A program made the position numbers and the translations under genes. From Lumnitzera littorea (lineage: Eukaryota > Streptophyta > Magnoliopsida > Myrtales > Combretaceae): a DNA stretch of 64,000 nucleotides. Location: assembly GCA_024138015.1 (NCBI GenBank), contig JAMXBB010000006.1:73999077-74063076 (forward strand), read 5' to 3'. Positions 11,729 to 22,600 of this stretch are shown piece by piece. A model generated the notes under the pieces. The model was not told the origin of the DNA, did not search any database, and saw nothing but the letters and a program-made list of their open reading frames with translations. How positions within the stretch are numbered: position 1 is the stretch's first letter; every line of letters starts with the position of its first letter.

Positions 11729-12335
11729 GTTAGATAATGTTGGGAACTTAGAAGAACTGGAGAACTTAAGAATTTCTTAGGACATTTGAGAGCAATATGA
11801 GAGTAAGAAGAAGAGAGCACAATGGAATAGAAGTGCTTTGTGATAACAAACAATAGGAAAAGATTATGATGTTCCTCTTAAAGGGTTTTAATAATTGATA
11901 GTCAAGTACAATTCTCTTTTTGGGAATTCAAGATTGTTAGCGAAGTCCCTAAACATGATTTGATTGTGAGGTACAGATGAGAGATGCATGTCTACTAACA
12001 AAAATCCTACATAAACGATGTAACTAGCTGTTATAGAGGCATATAGGGTAATGATGCTTAAACTGACAATTGTCAAATGCATGTTCACAATACATGAGTA
12101 GGCGAGAAAATGAAAAGTTGTAACCTTTAAGTTGGAAGTTCATATGATATTTGATAGCAAATATTGAGTAAAATGTTGAGGTGTTTATAAAAAGCTTAGT
12201 AGCCTTACTTGATAGCCATATGACGATAAAAAGCACAAGCACAGATGCCTGCCTGCTAACCAAACGTATTGAGAAAACCTTTTTAGTTACTTACTCCCAC
12301 ACTCAAATCCTCGACGATGGAAGTCAGGGGGTAAA
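11729..12335. other. Leader of the antisense ORF and 3' untranslated region of Tat-1
   Basis: No convincing coding frame. It lies between the start of the antisense ORF and the 3' LTR and would hold its promoter if it has one, but I see no clear element. At the right end the plus strand carries GATGGAAGTCAGGGGG (12317-12332), a purine-rich tract directly before the LTR that fits a polypurine tract for plus-strand priming. Confidence 0.5.
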
Positions 12336-12900
12336 TGATGATAGTGGATTTTTACCATCTCTAACTATTACTTGGTGCACTTCTTGCCTATTTATCCTAT
12401 CTTGCTAAGGATGTATTGCTCACTAAATTTAACTACTAGGAGGACATTAGGCCTAGCCATCTAATGGGCTAGAAAGCCCAACTTGTCTTGATCATACATA
12501 TTGAATTTAAATGGAAGGTGCAAACAATTTGGCAACTACTAATCTTAATCACGTAACTGCTCACTTCCCATGACTTCTAGTAAGTGATGAAATTGAGGAA
12601 TTGCCATGTATCATAGGCAGTTGAACTACCTACCATTTCAGTTATCAGACAAGTGCTTATAAATATGGAAGAGTTACTACTCTAAGGACTCTCTACATAA
12701 GCTTAACACTTATGCACTTACTTACTCCTTCAACTTTATTCAAAAAAACTTTGACTTAGGCTTTGGAGTGGCTTTACCAGACTAGCCCTAGCAACACCAT
12801 AGCGTAACTTTTTTCTTTCTTTCAAGAAACATCATGTAATACAGATTTCAACCAATAATAGGACTCAAATTCGCTATATTATAATTTGTTAGTTACACTT
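12336..12900 (+). repeat. 3' LTR of Tat-1 (right edge approximate)
   Basis: It begins TGATGATAGTGGATTTTTAC, four bases after the purine tract. It contains ATTACTTGGTGCAC, a TTAGGCCTAGCC block, TATA-like CTTATAAATATGG at about 12657, and a downstream GACTTAGGCTTTGGAGTGGC block typical of Tat LTR leader regions. The same blocks recur in order in the LTR at 15522-15996 (ATTACTTGAGC, TTAGGCCTAGCC, CTTAAAAATATGC, CATTGAAGTGGC). The right end is set by a last shared CAAATTCG near 12870 and is uncertain by some tens of bases. Confidence 0.68.
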
Positions 12901-13981
12901 GCCTCCAATCAGTTACTTTTCAAGTTGTGAGCATCTACAAGAATCTTAAAGAGCATGTTTCTTGAGATTGATTCCAACTTACGATTTTACATAAAGTAGT
13001 TGGTAGCTTGCAAGGCCTTTCTTCAATCAAAAGCTTGAAGAAGAATCAAGGATTTTTTTTTCCTTCGTAAAGTAGAGAATTACATTAATTAGGAAGAATT
13101 ACACTCAACCATAAACTAAAAGAATGTAGGCATTTACATTACGTTAAAATAATAATAAAAGATTTAGGCATACAAACATATATTTCTTCTAACTATAGAT
13201 TTGATAAGAAGCCAATTCGAGAACATGGAGTCAAGATCCTTGTCTCTAATAATAGAAAAAGAGAAAATTATTCTAATACTAACTTAATGATGAGGAATAA
13301 TTGTAAATATGGCCTCCAAATATTGGTCAAACTTAGATAGACGCCTAAATTTTTAATGTGTGATTTTTTTACTATAACTTCCAAAGATATAGAAATAATC
13401 TAAAACTGTTGTTAAGGCACTAAAATTTGTGGGGCTTTAACCTTTGCTTAGAGATTACTTCATATTTTCAAAAGTTATGAGTAGATAAAATAATAGTTTA
13501 AAAGTTTTAGGGGCTAATCCATCCTTAACAAATAATTTAGGAAATATATTTTTTTACTTTCTTTACAATGATCTATCATTGACATAAGAACTTCAATTTT
13601 TTTCTTTGCTTTACATAGGCATAATTTGTTTACTAATATATATGGTATGAAATCTTATACTATTAGGTATTGAATTTGTTTCCTAAAACATGTGAGGATG
13701 TCATCGAAACAAATGTAAATAAGGAATTTTAAATGTGTTTTTACAACTAATTTTATTCATAAAGCAAGCATATGGTGTTGATTTTGAGTCTCCTATAACT
13801 TTATAAAAGGTGGTTGTTAAAGTCGAATTACATATAAATTTTCATCAAAATAAAAAAAATTTCTTCTTAAGTATTATGTTATAACAAAACATCCTTTCCT
13901 TCCTTCCATTTTTTTTTTTTTTTTTTTTTGCTAAATTCAACTCTTTTGTAAGTCTTTGTTGACATACAATAGGAAAATATA

Positions 13982-14213
13982 CATTGAAAACATAAAAGTT
14001 AAGTGAAGGATATTAGTTGAGAAGACTCATAACCTGATACCTTAAGGTTTTAAGTAGGATATGATGTCAAACCTATAAATGGGTTCCTTTACAACATATA
14101 TTCTCACATTGGAAAGGTATGAATTAAGTGAAGGATATATAAATATAGAAGACCTATTATCTAATACCTCAAGGTTTTGGGTTGAATATGATATCAAACC
14201 TAAAACCTTATTC
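13982..14213. repeat. Two imperfect tandem copies, about 124 bp each
   Basis: CATTGAAAACATAAAAGTTAAG at 13982 is matched by CATTGGAAAGGTATGAATTAAG at 14106. Both run through AAGTGAAGGATAT, AGAAGAC, an AATACC/GATACCT block, AAGGTTTT and GATATGAT(G/A)TCAAACCT. The copies are clearly diverged. The CACATTGG start resembles promoter-proximal parts of some plant LTRs. Confidence 0.7.
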
Positions 14214-15001
14214 CCTTAGAAGGTGCACTCTCTCTAGTAATGCACTCCTTTTATTCAACAGTCTTAGCATACCATCATTATCATGCCTCTTTCTCCAATT
14301 AGTTCAGCTACTTTTTGCTATTGTCGTCATTTGCATAGCTAAGGCTAAGCCCATTCTTTGTAGAATCTAAGATCAGTAGATGCTTCTTTTTCATTTAAGA
14401 AATTACAAAACAAGATATATGCTTTGGCAATTTTACAAACTTATGGCCTTTATTTATTAAGTGTTAATATTAGTAAGGAGGATACTTATTAGTTTCTAAT
14501 TAGTCCATAATAGTTAGTTTATTTAAACAATAATGTTAAATAAATTCAATCAAACAATATATTTAAAATAAAAATTGTAGAAAATAAAAGATAAAATACG
14601 TTAGAAAATTTATGGAAATTTTTGTAGCTTACCACCTTGGAAATTGATGAGAGAAAGAAAAAATGCAAATAAAACCACAAGCAGCCCATCAACTTCAAAA
14701 GCATTTTCTTTTCTATTTTAATTTTAATGGTGGTGCATAGCCACCTTATGAGAGTCGTGTAACACTAATAAGGTAGTAGGTAGACAACAACACCAATTGT
14801 TTATTGTGGTTTTTCAGCTACCTTAAAGCTTAACAGTGATTGGAAAGCAGCTATGAGGGTTTAACTAAAATTTTACTTTATTTTTTGCATTTATCTTTTT
14901 ATCTTTTATCCTTTTCAATTTTAATTATTTTTAGTATGTTATTCAATTAAATGATTTAATAATATTATTGAATTAACTGATTAATGTACCAATAGAACTT
15001 T

Positions 15002-15321
15002 GACGTGTATCCTTTAACTAACTTTAACACTTAATAACAAGACACATACTATGTACTCATCAAAAGATAAAACACTTGTCATGACATTATAAAAGTATCA
15101 AAACACATGTCATACATGTAATTTTTCTTTGTAGTTTGTGATTCTCTATGCTAATAGAATTGACATGTATCCTCTAATTAACTATAACACTTAATAACAA
15201 CACACATGCCATGTACTTATCAAAAGATAAAACACTATTCATGAATTTGCAAAAGTATCAAAATACATGTCATGCATGTAATTTCTTCTTATAGTTCTTG
15301 ATTCTCTATGCTTTTCTTTAC
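15002..15321. repeat. Two tandem copies with a 160-bp period
   Basis: GACGTGTATCCTTTAACTAAC at 15002 recurs as GACATGTATCCTCTAATTAAC at 15162. Both copies continue with AACACTTAATAACAA, CATCAAAAGATAAAACAC, AAAAGTATCAAAA, CATGTAATTT and GATTCTCTATGCT. Similarity is high, so the duplication is younger than the decay of the neighbouring elements or has been kept even. Confidence 0.82.
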
Positions 15322-15521
15322 ATCTATCTTCTATTGTGTAGATTTATTTATACTTTTAATACCACCATTTCAACTCTTACGTGGAAGTTATTATTGCAAA
15401 GGATAACAATATTGTTGATAGTAGATTTTTATCTAAATAACCAAATGCTTGATAAAATACCAACATATTGTAGGTTAAGGGCTGCACCAAGTTTAATAAC
15501 TATGCTCTTGATCATATCTTG

Positions 15522-15996
15522 TGATTGACTTGTATCAATAGGTCAACATCTCCTTTACCAACTTATTACTTGAGCTTCACCAACTCGTAATACTTCCTAG
15601 CTAAGCTTTATTAAGGCTAAATCACTTAGGCCTAGCCTATAGATTTCAAATATTTAGATAAGGATGCAAACAGTTCGATGGTTGCTTTTATTGGTAACTA
15701 TACAACTATCCTTAAACCCCATGATTAGCTCATGCTCAACCTTAGGAGTTGCCCTATGTCTAAGGCATTTCAATTATCTTCGTATAGTTATTAGATAAGC
15801 TCTTAAAAATATGCAAAGGCTACCATTGTAAGAGTCTCTAAATTCCCTTATTACTCACTTTCTTTTATAATTACACGCTAAAATACTTATCTAACTTAAG
15901 CATTGAAGTGGCAAGTTGGCTAGCTCTAGTAGCTCCCAAAGCCTTACATTTGTTCTTTTGCATATTACGACCCCTATCCAAATTCGACCAACAACA
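15522..15996 (+). repeat. 5' LTR of Tat-2
   Basis: It starts TGATTGACTTG and ends CCAACAACA, directly followed by a degenerate primer-binding site. The internal block order matches the Tat-1 LTR, including TTAGGCCTAGCC at about 15627 and a TATA-like region at about 15805. Its length of about 475 bp is short for this lineage. The left edge is inferred by alignment only. Confidence 0.65.
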
Positions 15997-16013
15997 TTTT
16001 AGCATTGTCGATG
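15997..16013 (+). promoter_or_regulatory. Degenerate primer-binding site of Tat-2
   Basis: TTTTAGCATTGTCGATG follows the LTR end directly. Tat-lineage elements usually have a TTTGGCGCCGTC-type site here. The copy differs from TTTTGGCGCCGTCGATG only by G-to-A and C-to-T transitions. It would anneal a tRNA to start minus-strand synthesis. Inferred, since the site is no longer a good match. Confidence 0.5.
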
Positions 16014-16027
16014 CTCAACAAATTACA

Positions 16028-17085
16028 ATGGTAACTAAGACGAGAATGGTAAAAAGTGCTATTGGTGCTATTACCTTTCAACAACTGAGGAAGGATGGTA
16101 GATAACATTAGTTGGAAGATGATTGGCTCACTAAGTTGGAATAACTTTGTGCCAACTTAGCAAAAGAAAATCAAGAGCTAGCAAAAAGGAATGATGAGAT
16201 TTTAGAATTGGTACATATGAGTATATTGCCAAACCAAAATCTTGAGGAAGAAGCTAAGGATATTTTGGAGGATTCTGATGATTCCATCTACTCTCTTAAA
16301 CAAGTAGCTAAGCATGCCAAAGTAGCTTATGAAGCTCAATCCCTTGCTCTTAGAAAATTCGATAAAGGAAAAAGCTTTATAGCAAGCATAGCATGTTGGT
16401 CCATCACATGTTAATGCTCCTACTTCAACTAGTAAAAGGTTTGTCCTAAAAAAGAGCCCCTTAATTCTGAAGATTTTGGAGGAGGTAATTCCTTAGCTTG
16501 TCAAACTTTCACATTTTGAAACATATGATGAAACCAAACATCTAGAAGATCATTTAAAGTACTATCAAAATCCGGCTAAGTTACATGGCCTAACCGATGC
16601 GGTTGCGTACCAAGCATTTTCATTTACTTTAAGTAATGCTGCAACTATGTGGTTTAAGCATTTAAAACCTAACATAATAACCTATTTCAATGATCTTGTA
16701 GAAGTGTTTCTACAATACTTCCTTGCAACTAAGTTGCCAATTAAGGATTCTTCTATCCTTAATATGATTAAGTAAAAGCTTGATGAGTCTATTCGAGAAT
16801 ATTGAGCTAGATTTATGGTAGAGATGATTTAGATCCTATAGCTTCACGTAAGTGTTACTTTGAACATGGTGATAGATGGAGCAATGCCTTATGGTATCTT
16901 TTTCAAGTCACTAGCCAAAAATAAACCTAAGACTTTTACTGAATTTAAGGTAAAAGCTACATTTTACGTTAGGCAAGAAGATAATATTAAAGCTTAACAT
17001 GAAGCCAACCTAAATAGATCTGATCTTAAGAATGACAAGAACTCCACAAGTGCAAAAGATTAGCTTAGTGCATGTGCCAATATTT
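16028..17085 (+). pseudogene. gag: Decayed gag of Tat-2
   Basis: The likely start is ATG at 16028 just after the primer-binding site (MVTKTRMVKSAIGAITFQQL). An acidic, Gln/Glu-rich N-terminal region open at 16208-16414 follows. The capsid-like gag domain gives TYDETKHLEDHLKYYQNPAK, then GLTDAVAYQAFSFTLSNAAT, MWFKHL and FLQYFLATK near 16510-16740, and later LNMVIDGAMPYGIFFKSLAK. The frame is interrupted by stops in ISIREY-like and later segments. A T-rich tract at 17082-17096 breaks it before the Cys/His linker. It would form the particle shell. Confidence 0.8.
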
Positions 17086-17149
17086 TTTTTTTTCCCTTTA
17101 GGAAGGGAAGGGAAGTAATAGAGATAGGAGATGACCGAAAATTTTGACT

Positions 17150-17969
17150 TACTCTACTTACGCTCCCCTCAACTGCCCCCATGACGGATATCTTAATGGA
17201 AGTTTGAAATCAAGGAGTCTTGTAATAGCCTAAGAAGATGAGACGTGATCCCTCTCAAAGGAATTCAAACAAGTATTATAACTTCCATCACAATAGGGTT
17301 GACAACACTGATGAGTGCATTCTGCTAAAGAATGCATTAGAGGATGCTATTTAAAGTGGATATCAAAGAAAATTCTTGGCCCATGTTGTTGAAAATATAG
17401 ATTAGCCAACTTAGAGAAGAAGGAATGACTAGGATTGCCATGAGTGACCTAATCAAGTTAGAGGGAATGTAAAAAATGACAATAATAATAGAAAAAATAG
17501 GGCCCTAAATCGTATGATCAATATAATTATTGGTAGACCTTCTAATGTAGGCTAGTCTTGCTCTATAAGCTCAACTAATGCCTTTGATTATGTTTATAAC
17601 ATTTAGTGCAAGAGGCTGAAGGTTAATAACCCCATCCCTCTTTCTGAAAGCGATTTTGAAGGCATCCAAATGCCTTATGGTGACATGTTATTTATCAATG
17701 CAAGGATTGCAAATTTTGAAGTCAGAAATATCCTTATGGACATTAGAAGTTTAGCAGACATAATTTTCTAACATGCTTTTGACAAATGAAGCTTAAGATC
17801 AAGATACAATTAAGATTCTGCAACCATGATTTGTATACATTCAATAATTAGTCAATACTAGTTGTCGGAGTAATTTCTCTCCCTATATAGAACGGAGATG
17901 ATGGGCATGTGCTAGAGGATAAAGTTGATTTTCTAGTTGTGAAATGTTGGTCTCCTTATAAAATCATTA
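17150..17969 (+). pseudogene. Decayed Cys/His linker and protease (N-terminal part) of Tat-2
   Basis: After gag, the frame reads TPLNAPMTDILMEV, KKMRRDPSQRNSNKYYNFHH, NTDECILLKNALEDAI and GYQRKFLAHV. This is the Cys/His segment that precedes the protease in this lineage, with one expected Cys changed. The protease active site region reads ILMDIRSLADIIF (Asp at 17739-17741, Asp-Ile-Arg where active enzymes have Asp-Ser/Thr-Gly). It ends with VLEDKVDFLVVKCWSPYKII, and the codon run is cut at 17969 by LTR D. The rest resumes at 21361. Confidence 0.75.
17965..17969 (+). repeat. Left target-site duplication CATTA of LTR D
   Basis: CATTA directly precedes TGTCACGATCC and recurs at 21361-21365 directly after GGGTTTACA. 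A five-base duplication is the normal footprint of Ty3/gypsy integration. Confidence 0.88.
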
Positions 17970-19719
17970 TGTCACGATCCGAGGGGGCTAGTCGTGGAAG
18001 TGGCCATATACCATATAAAGGATTGCAAATTGAATTCCCTTACAATCAACAACCTTTTTATACAATACATAAGGCTACAACTATAACTAACTACCAAGAG
18101 TGCACAAGCATAAGCAATATCATTTATGATAAATAATAAATTATAAAAACATAACACATGGTCTATTTATATAAGAATTTACAAATAAGAAGTTTGAACA
18201 ATGTCTTAAGTTAAACCAGTATATTGATTACATATTCAACTCTATTAATAATCAGAAATACTCTCTGATCACATCCAGCTCCCACATTGACCTTGTGTGG
18301 AACACTAACCTCAGGCATGCGATGGCCCGACTCCACAAATAGATTAGCCTACGAAAGAAGACTACAAGGGTATAAGCTAACTAGCTTAGTGAGATGATTT
18401 CCCTCAACCATACAACAATCAAGTTATACAATAATTAAGTTCAATCAAATGAATGCATGTCAATCAGTATGCCAAATAAATACATGCAGGTGACTAGGTA
18501 TTCATGCGACTCAGATTTAATGCCCTCCGAAGTCAAGGTTGGAGATACATCGGCACAGTTAGATCCGGGTATCATATTAGAACTTATCTCATAACGAAAC
18601 TCCGTGTTTCATATTTAAAATGTAACGGCATATCCATTATCATTTTTATCAAAACAAGTTATATATATGATTGTGAGTAGGTTCACGCAGCCCTTACTCA
18701 CCCTTAAACGTAGGCCTCTAGACTCAACCCTTAGCCAGGCGGTTGGCACCTCCAACGCTTAGTCATCCTGTGGGCCAAGGTAAGGTCATATCGCATGTGT
18801 ATACTATACAAAATCTATAAAAATCACTAATTAACCCACGTATGGCGTCTCGTTACCTCCATATAATGTGACTGCCGGAATTAGTTATGCGGTGCATGAT
18901 TATGTGTGATCTAAGTTGACCTTATTAGTTGAATAAAATTAGGTCTTATTTATTCAGTGATCATTCCAAGTCACAAACAATCAATTTGTTAGTGAATCTA
19001 TTATGCAATAATCAATACATTATTGTAATTTAAAGTAAATTAACCATTGACAACAATTATCATACACAAGCATAACTAAACCCCATGTACATTCATTTAT
19101 CGATCATAACTTATGTTTGCTAACTATAAACACAAACAAGTATGGAATCATTAGGAAAAACTCACTCAGCCATAGCTGACTCAGGGTCGTAGTAATCTAC
19201 TGGTAGATCAGGGTCTATATCAAAATCACCTGAGAATAATAAAAATTTGTAAGTTTGGGAATTTAAAGCTAAACTAGTATCGTAATTTGTAAGGTTTACT
19301 TTACCTAATTACGCGAAATTATCAATTAAAGCTTTTTATCGAATCGCGTATAACTTTTTTATTTTAGCTCAGATCGTTATAAACTTATAGTCCATTTTAA
19401 TCGTTTTCGAGCGTATTTTCTCGTAACGAGGTCCATTTTGGACGTTGTGACTCACAGTTTAAATTGTGACATAAAAAATATCACAAAATTTATTATTTTA
19501 GTTTAAAATTTATAAAATATTAATTTTAGCTTTTTCTTAATATATTTATGATTTAATAACTATTTAAATCATATAATTGATATTTTTATTATTTTAAGCA
19601 TACTTTCCCAATTTTTGAGATTTTAGTCTTATTACAATTATTATTATTATTATTGCTATTATTATTTTTATTATTCATTATTTTCTTATTACTCATTATA
19701 TTTCACGACATATACATAT

Positions 19720-19788
19720 ATATATAGACTTATACTATATTTGATAAATTTTATAATTTTACTTTAATGAGTAATTCTTAATTTACGG

Positions 19789-19824
<36 letters not shown>

Positions 19825-20410
19825 ACTTCTCACATAATTATGAATTTTTTATTTAGTAAATATTATTATATTATATATACTACTTACTTAATATTCGGTA
19901 TAATAAAGTATTCGGTATACAATATGTATACTATATGCTATACTCGGTATACCACATTTATATACTATATGTTATACATATACTCTATGTTATATATATA
20001 TATATATAGATATATATATATATACGTCATATGTAAATTATGTATATATGAATATATAACTATATATAGGAATATACAACTACATATATACTATACGACT
20101 ACATATTTATATATATATACATATGAAAATAAATTTGTATACATATATACATCCAAAGTGTTTCACGTGTACATATATACATATATCTAACTTAGTTGTA
20201 AAAATACTTAATACATATTATATGTAATCTTATAAATACATACTACATACACCTACCGTATATTATACCAATGTACATATATGTATACATACATATATAT
20301 CTCAGTTTATTTACTTATACATACATACATGTAATAGTAATGTTATATTTATTAAAATACAATACAAATACTACATATATGCATGTACATACTATATAAT
20401 ATACATCTAT
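19720..20410. repeat. Expanded AT/TA-rich microsatellite within LTR D
   Basis: (TA)n runs occur at about 19791-19821 and 19996-20024, with many imperfect TATATAC repeats to 20410. The corresponding place in LTR A (38168-38470) and LTR B (52050-52370) carries the same kind of repeat but shorter. The 116-residue frame at 19840 (Tyr/Ile only) is a by-product of the repeat and not a gene. Confidence 0.85.
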
Positions 20411-20604
20411 ACTATAAAATAATTTTACTTACCTATTATTTTTTATTTTTTTCTTCTTCTTTTCGTCCTTCTTCTTCTTCTTTTCTTCTTTCTTCTTTAC
20501 GTTTTTTGTAGCTTGATTTCTACAAATTTTTCTTTTCCTTCTTCTTTTCGGTTGTTTTGATTTTGTACTATTTTTGTTTCAAATTTTTCCTCTTCTTTAT
20601 CTTC

Positions 20605-20613
20605 ACGTGTCCA
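20605..20613. promoter_or_regulatory. G-box/ABRE-like site CACGTGTCC in LTR D
   Basis: CACGTG is palindromic and CACGTGTC is the core of plant abscisic-acid-response and bZIP sites. It lies in the part of the LTR just ahead of the AT-rich block, near A+T-rich TATA candidates. Related LTRs A and B have ACATGT at similar places (near 37754 and 51639). Function is inferred from sequence only. Confidence 0.4.
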
Positions 20614-21360
20614 GCAATTATAAAGGAAAAAAAAAAACAAATAAAATAACTAACCTAATCTCTACATTAATGAAGATAGGATAAGCTAATCATTTCCAAT
20701 TTTTCTTTTATTATATTGCAACACTTGGCATTTTAATTTTATCACATGGGTTGCTATGTTTTTGATTTTTTTTTCTTGTCTGTAGGACGTGGCAGCCAAA
20801 GGAAAAGAAGAAAAGAGAAAAAGAGAAAAAGAAAAAGGAAGAAAACAAAAATTAAAAATAAATATATGCAATTTTTCTAAACTTATAAATTATAACAATA
20901 CTCATCATAAATTAATTTTGAAATTTTTGTGAAAATTTATCAATTTAATTGGTACCTGTTACAATTATAATTTTTATAAGTTATTGTAGCGATTTTATTA
21001 AAATTTTATGCGAATAAGCAATTTAGTCGATAATTATAATTACAATCGACTATAATTATATCACTATTGAATAATATTCAACTATTTTATAGGCTTATAA
21101 TTATAGTTTTAGGGTTTCAATCAAATTCGGGTTCAATTTTGATTAATGGTGTATAAATCAGTTTTAGGGTTTTAATACATGATTTAGGGTTTTGATCGAT
21201 TTAAGGTTTTGATCAATTTCTAGGGTTTTATTATTGGTGTTATATTCAATTTATTAAATCTCATAATCTTTTATTATTACTAACCTTATCGACTTATTAC
21301 ACAGTTTAGGACACTCAGACTTGAATTAGGATTCAGATTATCAATTTTCTAGGGTTTACA

Positions 21361-22600
21361 CATTATGTGTCGACTAAGTCAAAACTTGTTTGGCATGGTC
21401 CCATCCATGGTACATCTTAAGGCTAAGTTCCTAACTCCAACTAAAGTAAGAATACGCTAAGTAAATTAACAACTTATGAGGTCTTTATATTTAAAAGCCC
21501 TTAAATGTAGGCAAGTTTTTCACATTAAGACAGACCTATATTGAAACACCAAGAATATCGAGAAACTAGAAGAAGGAATGACAAGATATAGCTTATAGTA
21601 GATCTTGAGAAGACTACTCAAATTGGGAAATTTATATCTCTTAAGTTGTGATAGGAATTTACACAATTCCTTATAATGAATGCTGATGTGTTAGCATGGT
21701 CTCTTTCTAACATGTCTAGCATACCTAGAGAGTTCATGACATGCAAGCTTAAGATAGATCCTAATGGTAAGGTTGTTTAACAAAAGAAGAGGCATTTTGC
21801 CCTAAAATGACAAGAGCAATCGAGGAGGAAGTATAAAAGCTTTTGAAGGCACGACTTATACAAGAAAAACCTTATCTAACTTGGTTTTAGCTAACTACAT
21901 GTTAGCTAAGAAGTGAAATGACAAATGGCGTATGTGCATTGACTTTACAGATTTGAATAAGGCCTACCTTAAGGATTATTTTTCATTACTGAAAATCAAC
22001 TAGCTAGTTGATGCAATGTTAGGACATGCTTTATTTAGCTTTATGGACACTCTTTTTTATTACAAGTAGATTATAACCTCATTTTGCTACATATTGCTAT
22101 ATTGTGATGCCCCTTAGTTTTAAGAATGCTGGAGCAACCAACCAAAATTTAAATACAAAGATGCTTAAGCCTCAAATTAATCATAATATGGAAGTTTGTG
22201 TTGATGATATGATCGTAAAGAGTATGGAATAATATCATCATCGTGTCTACTTAGAAGAAACTTTTGATACTTTGAGGAGGTATAGTACGAAATTAAATCC
22301 CCATAAGTGTGTCTTTAAAGCTACTTTTGGAAAGTTCTTAGGTTATATGGTGACTTAACAGGGAATTGAAGCCAATCTAAAGAAAACTAAAGCAATAAAG
22401 GATATGAAGTCCCTAAGTTTAGTGAAGGAGGTACAAGAGTTATCAAGTTAGTTTTCAAAATTGAATAGATTTGTTTTAAGAAGTATAAATAAATGTGTCA
22501 AGTTCTTAAATGCCTTGAAGAACCTAAAGGAAGTTAAGTAGACTAGTAAGTGCAAAGCTGCATTTCAAAAGTTGAAGAAATTTTTGTTCATGTACTCTTG
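21361..22600 (+). pseudogene. Protease end and reverse transcriptase of Tat-2
   Basis: It resumes with QNLFGMVPSMVHLKAKFLTP, RSLYLKALKCRQVFHIKTD and a pre-RT linker (MNADVL, EFMTCKLKIDPNGKV, KKRHFAL). RT blocks follow: WRMCIDFTDLNKA at about 21928-21965, LKINQLVDAMLGHALFSFMD, MPLSFKNAGATNQNLN, and the catalytic box CVDD at 22197-22208 with Cys for the usual Tyr and both Asp kept. LNPHKCVFKATFGKFLGYMV then leads to the connection region. Multiple frameshifts and stops are present. Confidence 0.82.

Larger units (their letters stand above)
4931..12900 (+). mobile_element. Tat-lineage Ty3/gypsy element Tat-1, missing its 5' part, with an antisense ORF
   Basis: Plus-strand protease end, RT, RNase H, a second archaeal-type RNase H and integrase are followed by a spacer, a long minus-strand reading frame, a purine tract and an LTR. 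The second RNase H between RNase H and integrase and the extra antisense ORF before the 3' LTR are hallmarks of Tat-lineage elements. The 5' LTR, gag and most of the protease are not in the window, because the chromovirus-like element occupies the position. Tat-2 (15522-23500) is a second copy of the same lineage and allows alignment of the protease, RT and RNase H parts. Confidence 0.82.
12901..15521. other. Stretch without recognised genes between Tat-1 and Tat-2
   Basis: A+T-rich DNA with no coding frame I can support. It holds two sets of imperfect tandem repeats (13982-14213 and 15002-15321, listed separately) and a T tract at about 13909-13929. The 62-residue open frame at 14182 has no family features. 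Older LTR remnants are likely, since the first repeat set has the look of an LTR leader, but I cannot place it in a family. Confidence 0.45.
17970..21360 (-). repeat. LTR D: solo long LTR inserted in the Tat-2 protease
   Basis: It starts TGTCACGATCC and ends GGGTTTACA, and it is flanked by CATTA on both sides (17965-17969 and 21361-21365). Removing the insert and one CATTA restores continuous protease coding (...SPYKII then ...SQNLFGMVPSMVH). Its minus strand shares blocks with LTRs A, B and C: TGTAAACCCTAG at the start, a GACTTCGGAGGGCATTAAATC-type block, a CATGCATTCAT block, TCTCACTAAGCT and an end of GGATCGTGACA. It is therefore a minus-oriented Tekay/Del-like solo LTR of 3391 bp, the product of LTR-LTR recombination or of loss of the internal region. 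Confidence 0.87.

Noticed and set aside
13909..13929. T tract as the tail of a minus-strand LINE or SINE
   Set aside because: No RT, endonuclease or RNA polymerase III promoter boxes nearby and no target duplication. Other T and A tracts here are equally isolated.
19840..20190. 116-residue open frame rich in Tyr and Ile
   Set aside because: It is the translation of an AT/TATAC microsatellite inside LTR D. No start context, domain or conservation.
21100..21360. Telomere-like TTTAGGG/AGGGTTT motifs
   Set aside because: They are single, unevenly spaced AGGGTTT occurrences at the start of an LTR of this group, not a tandem array.
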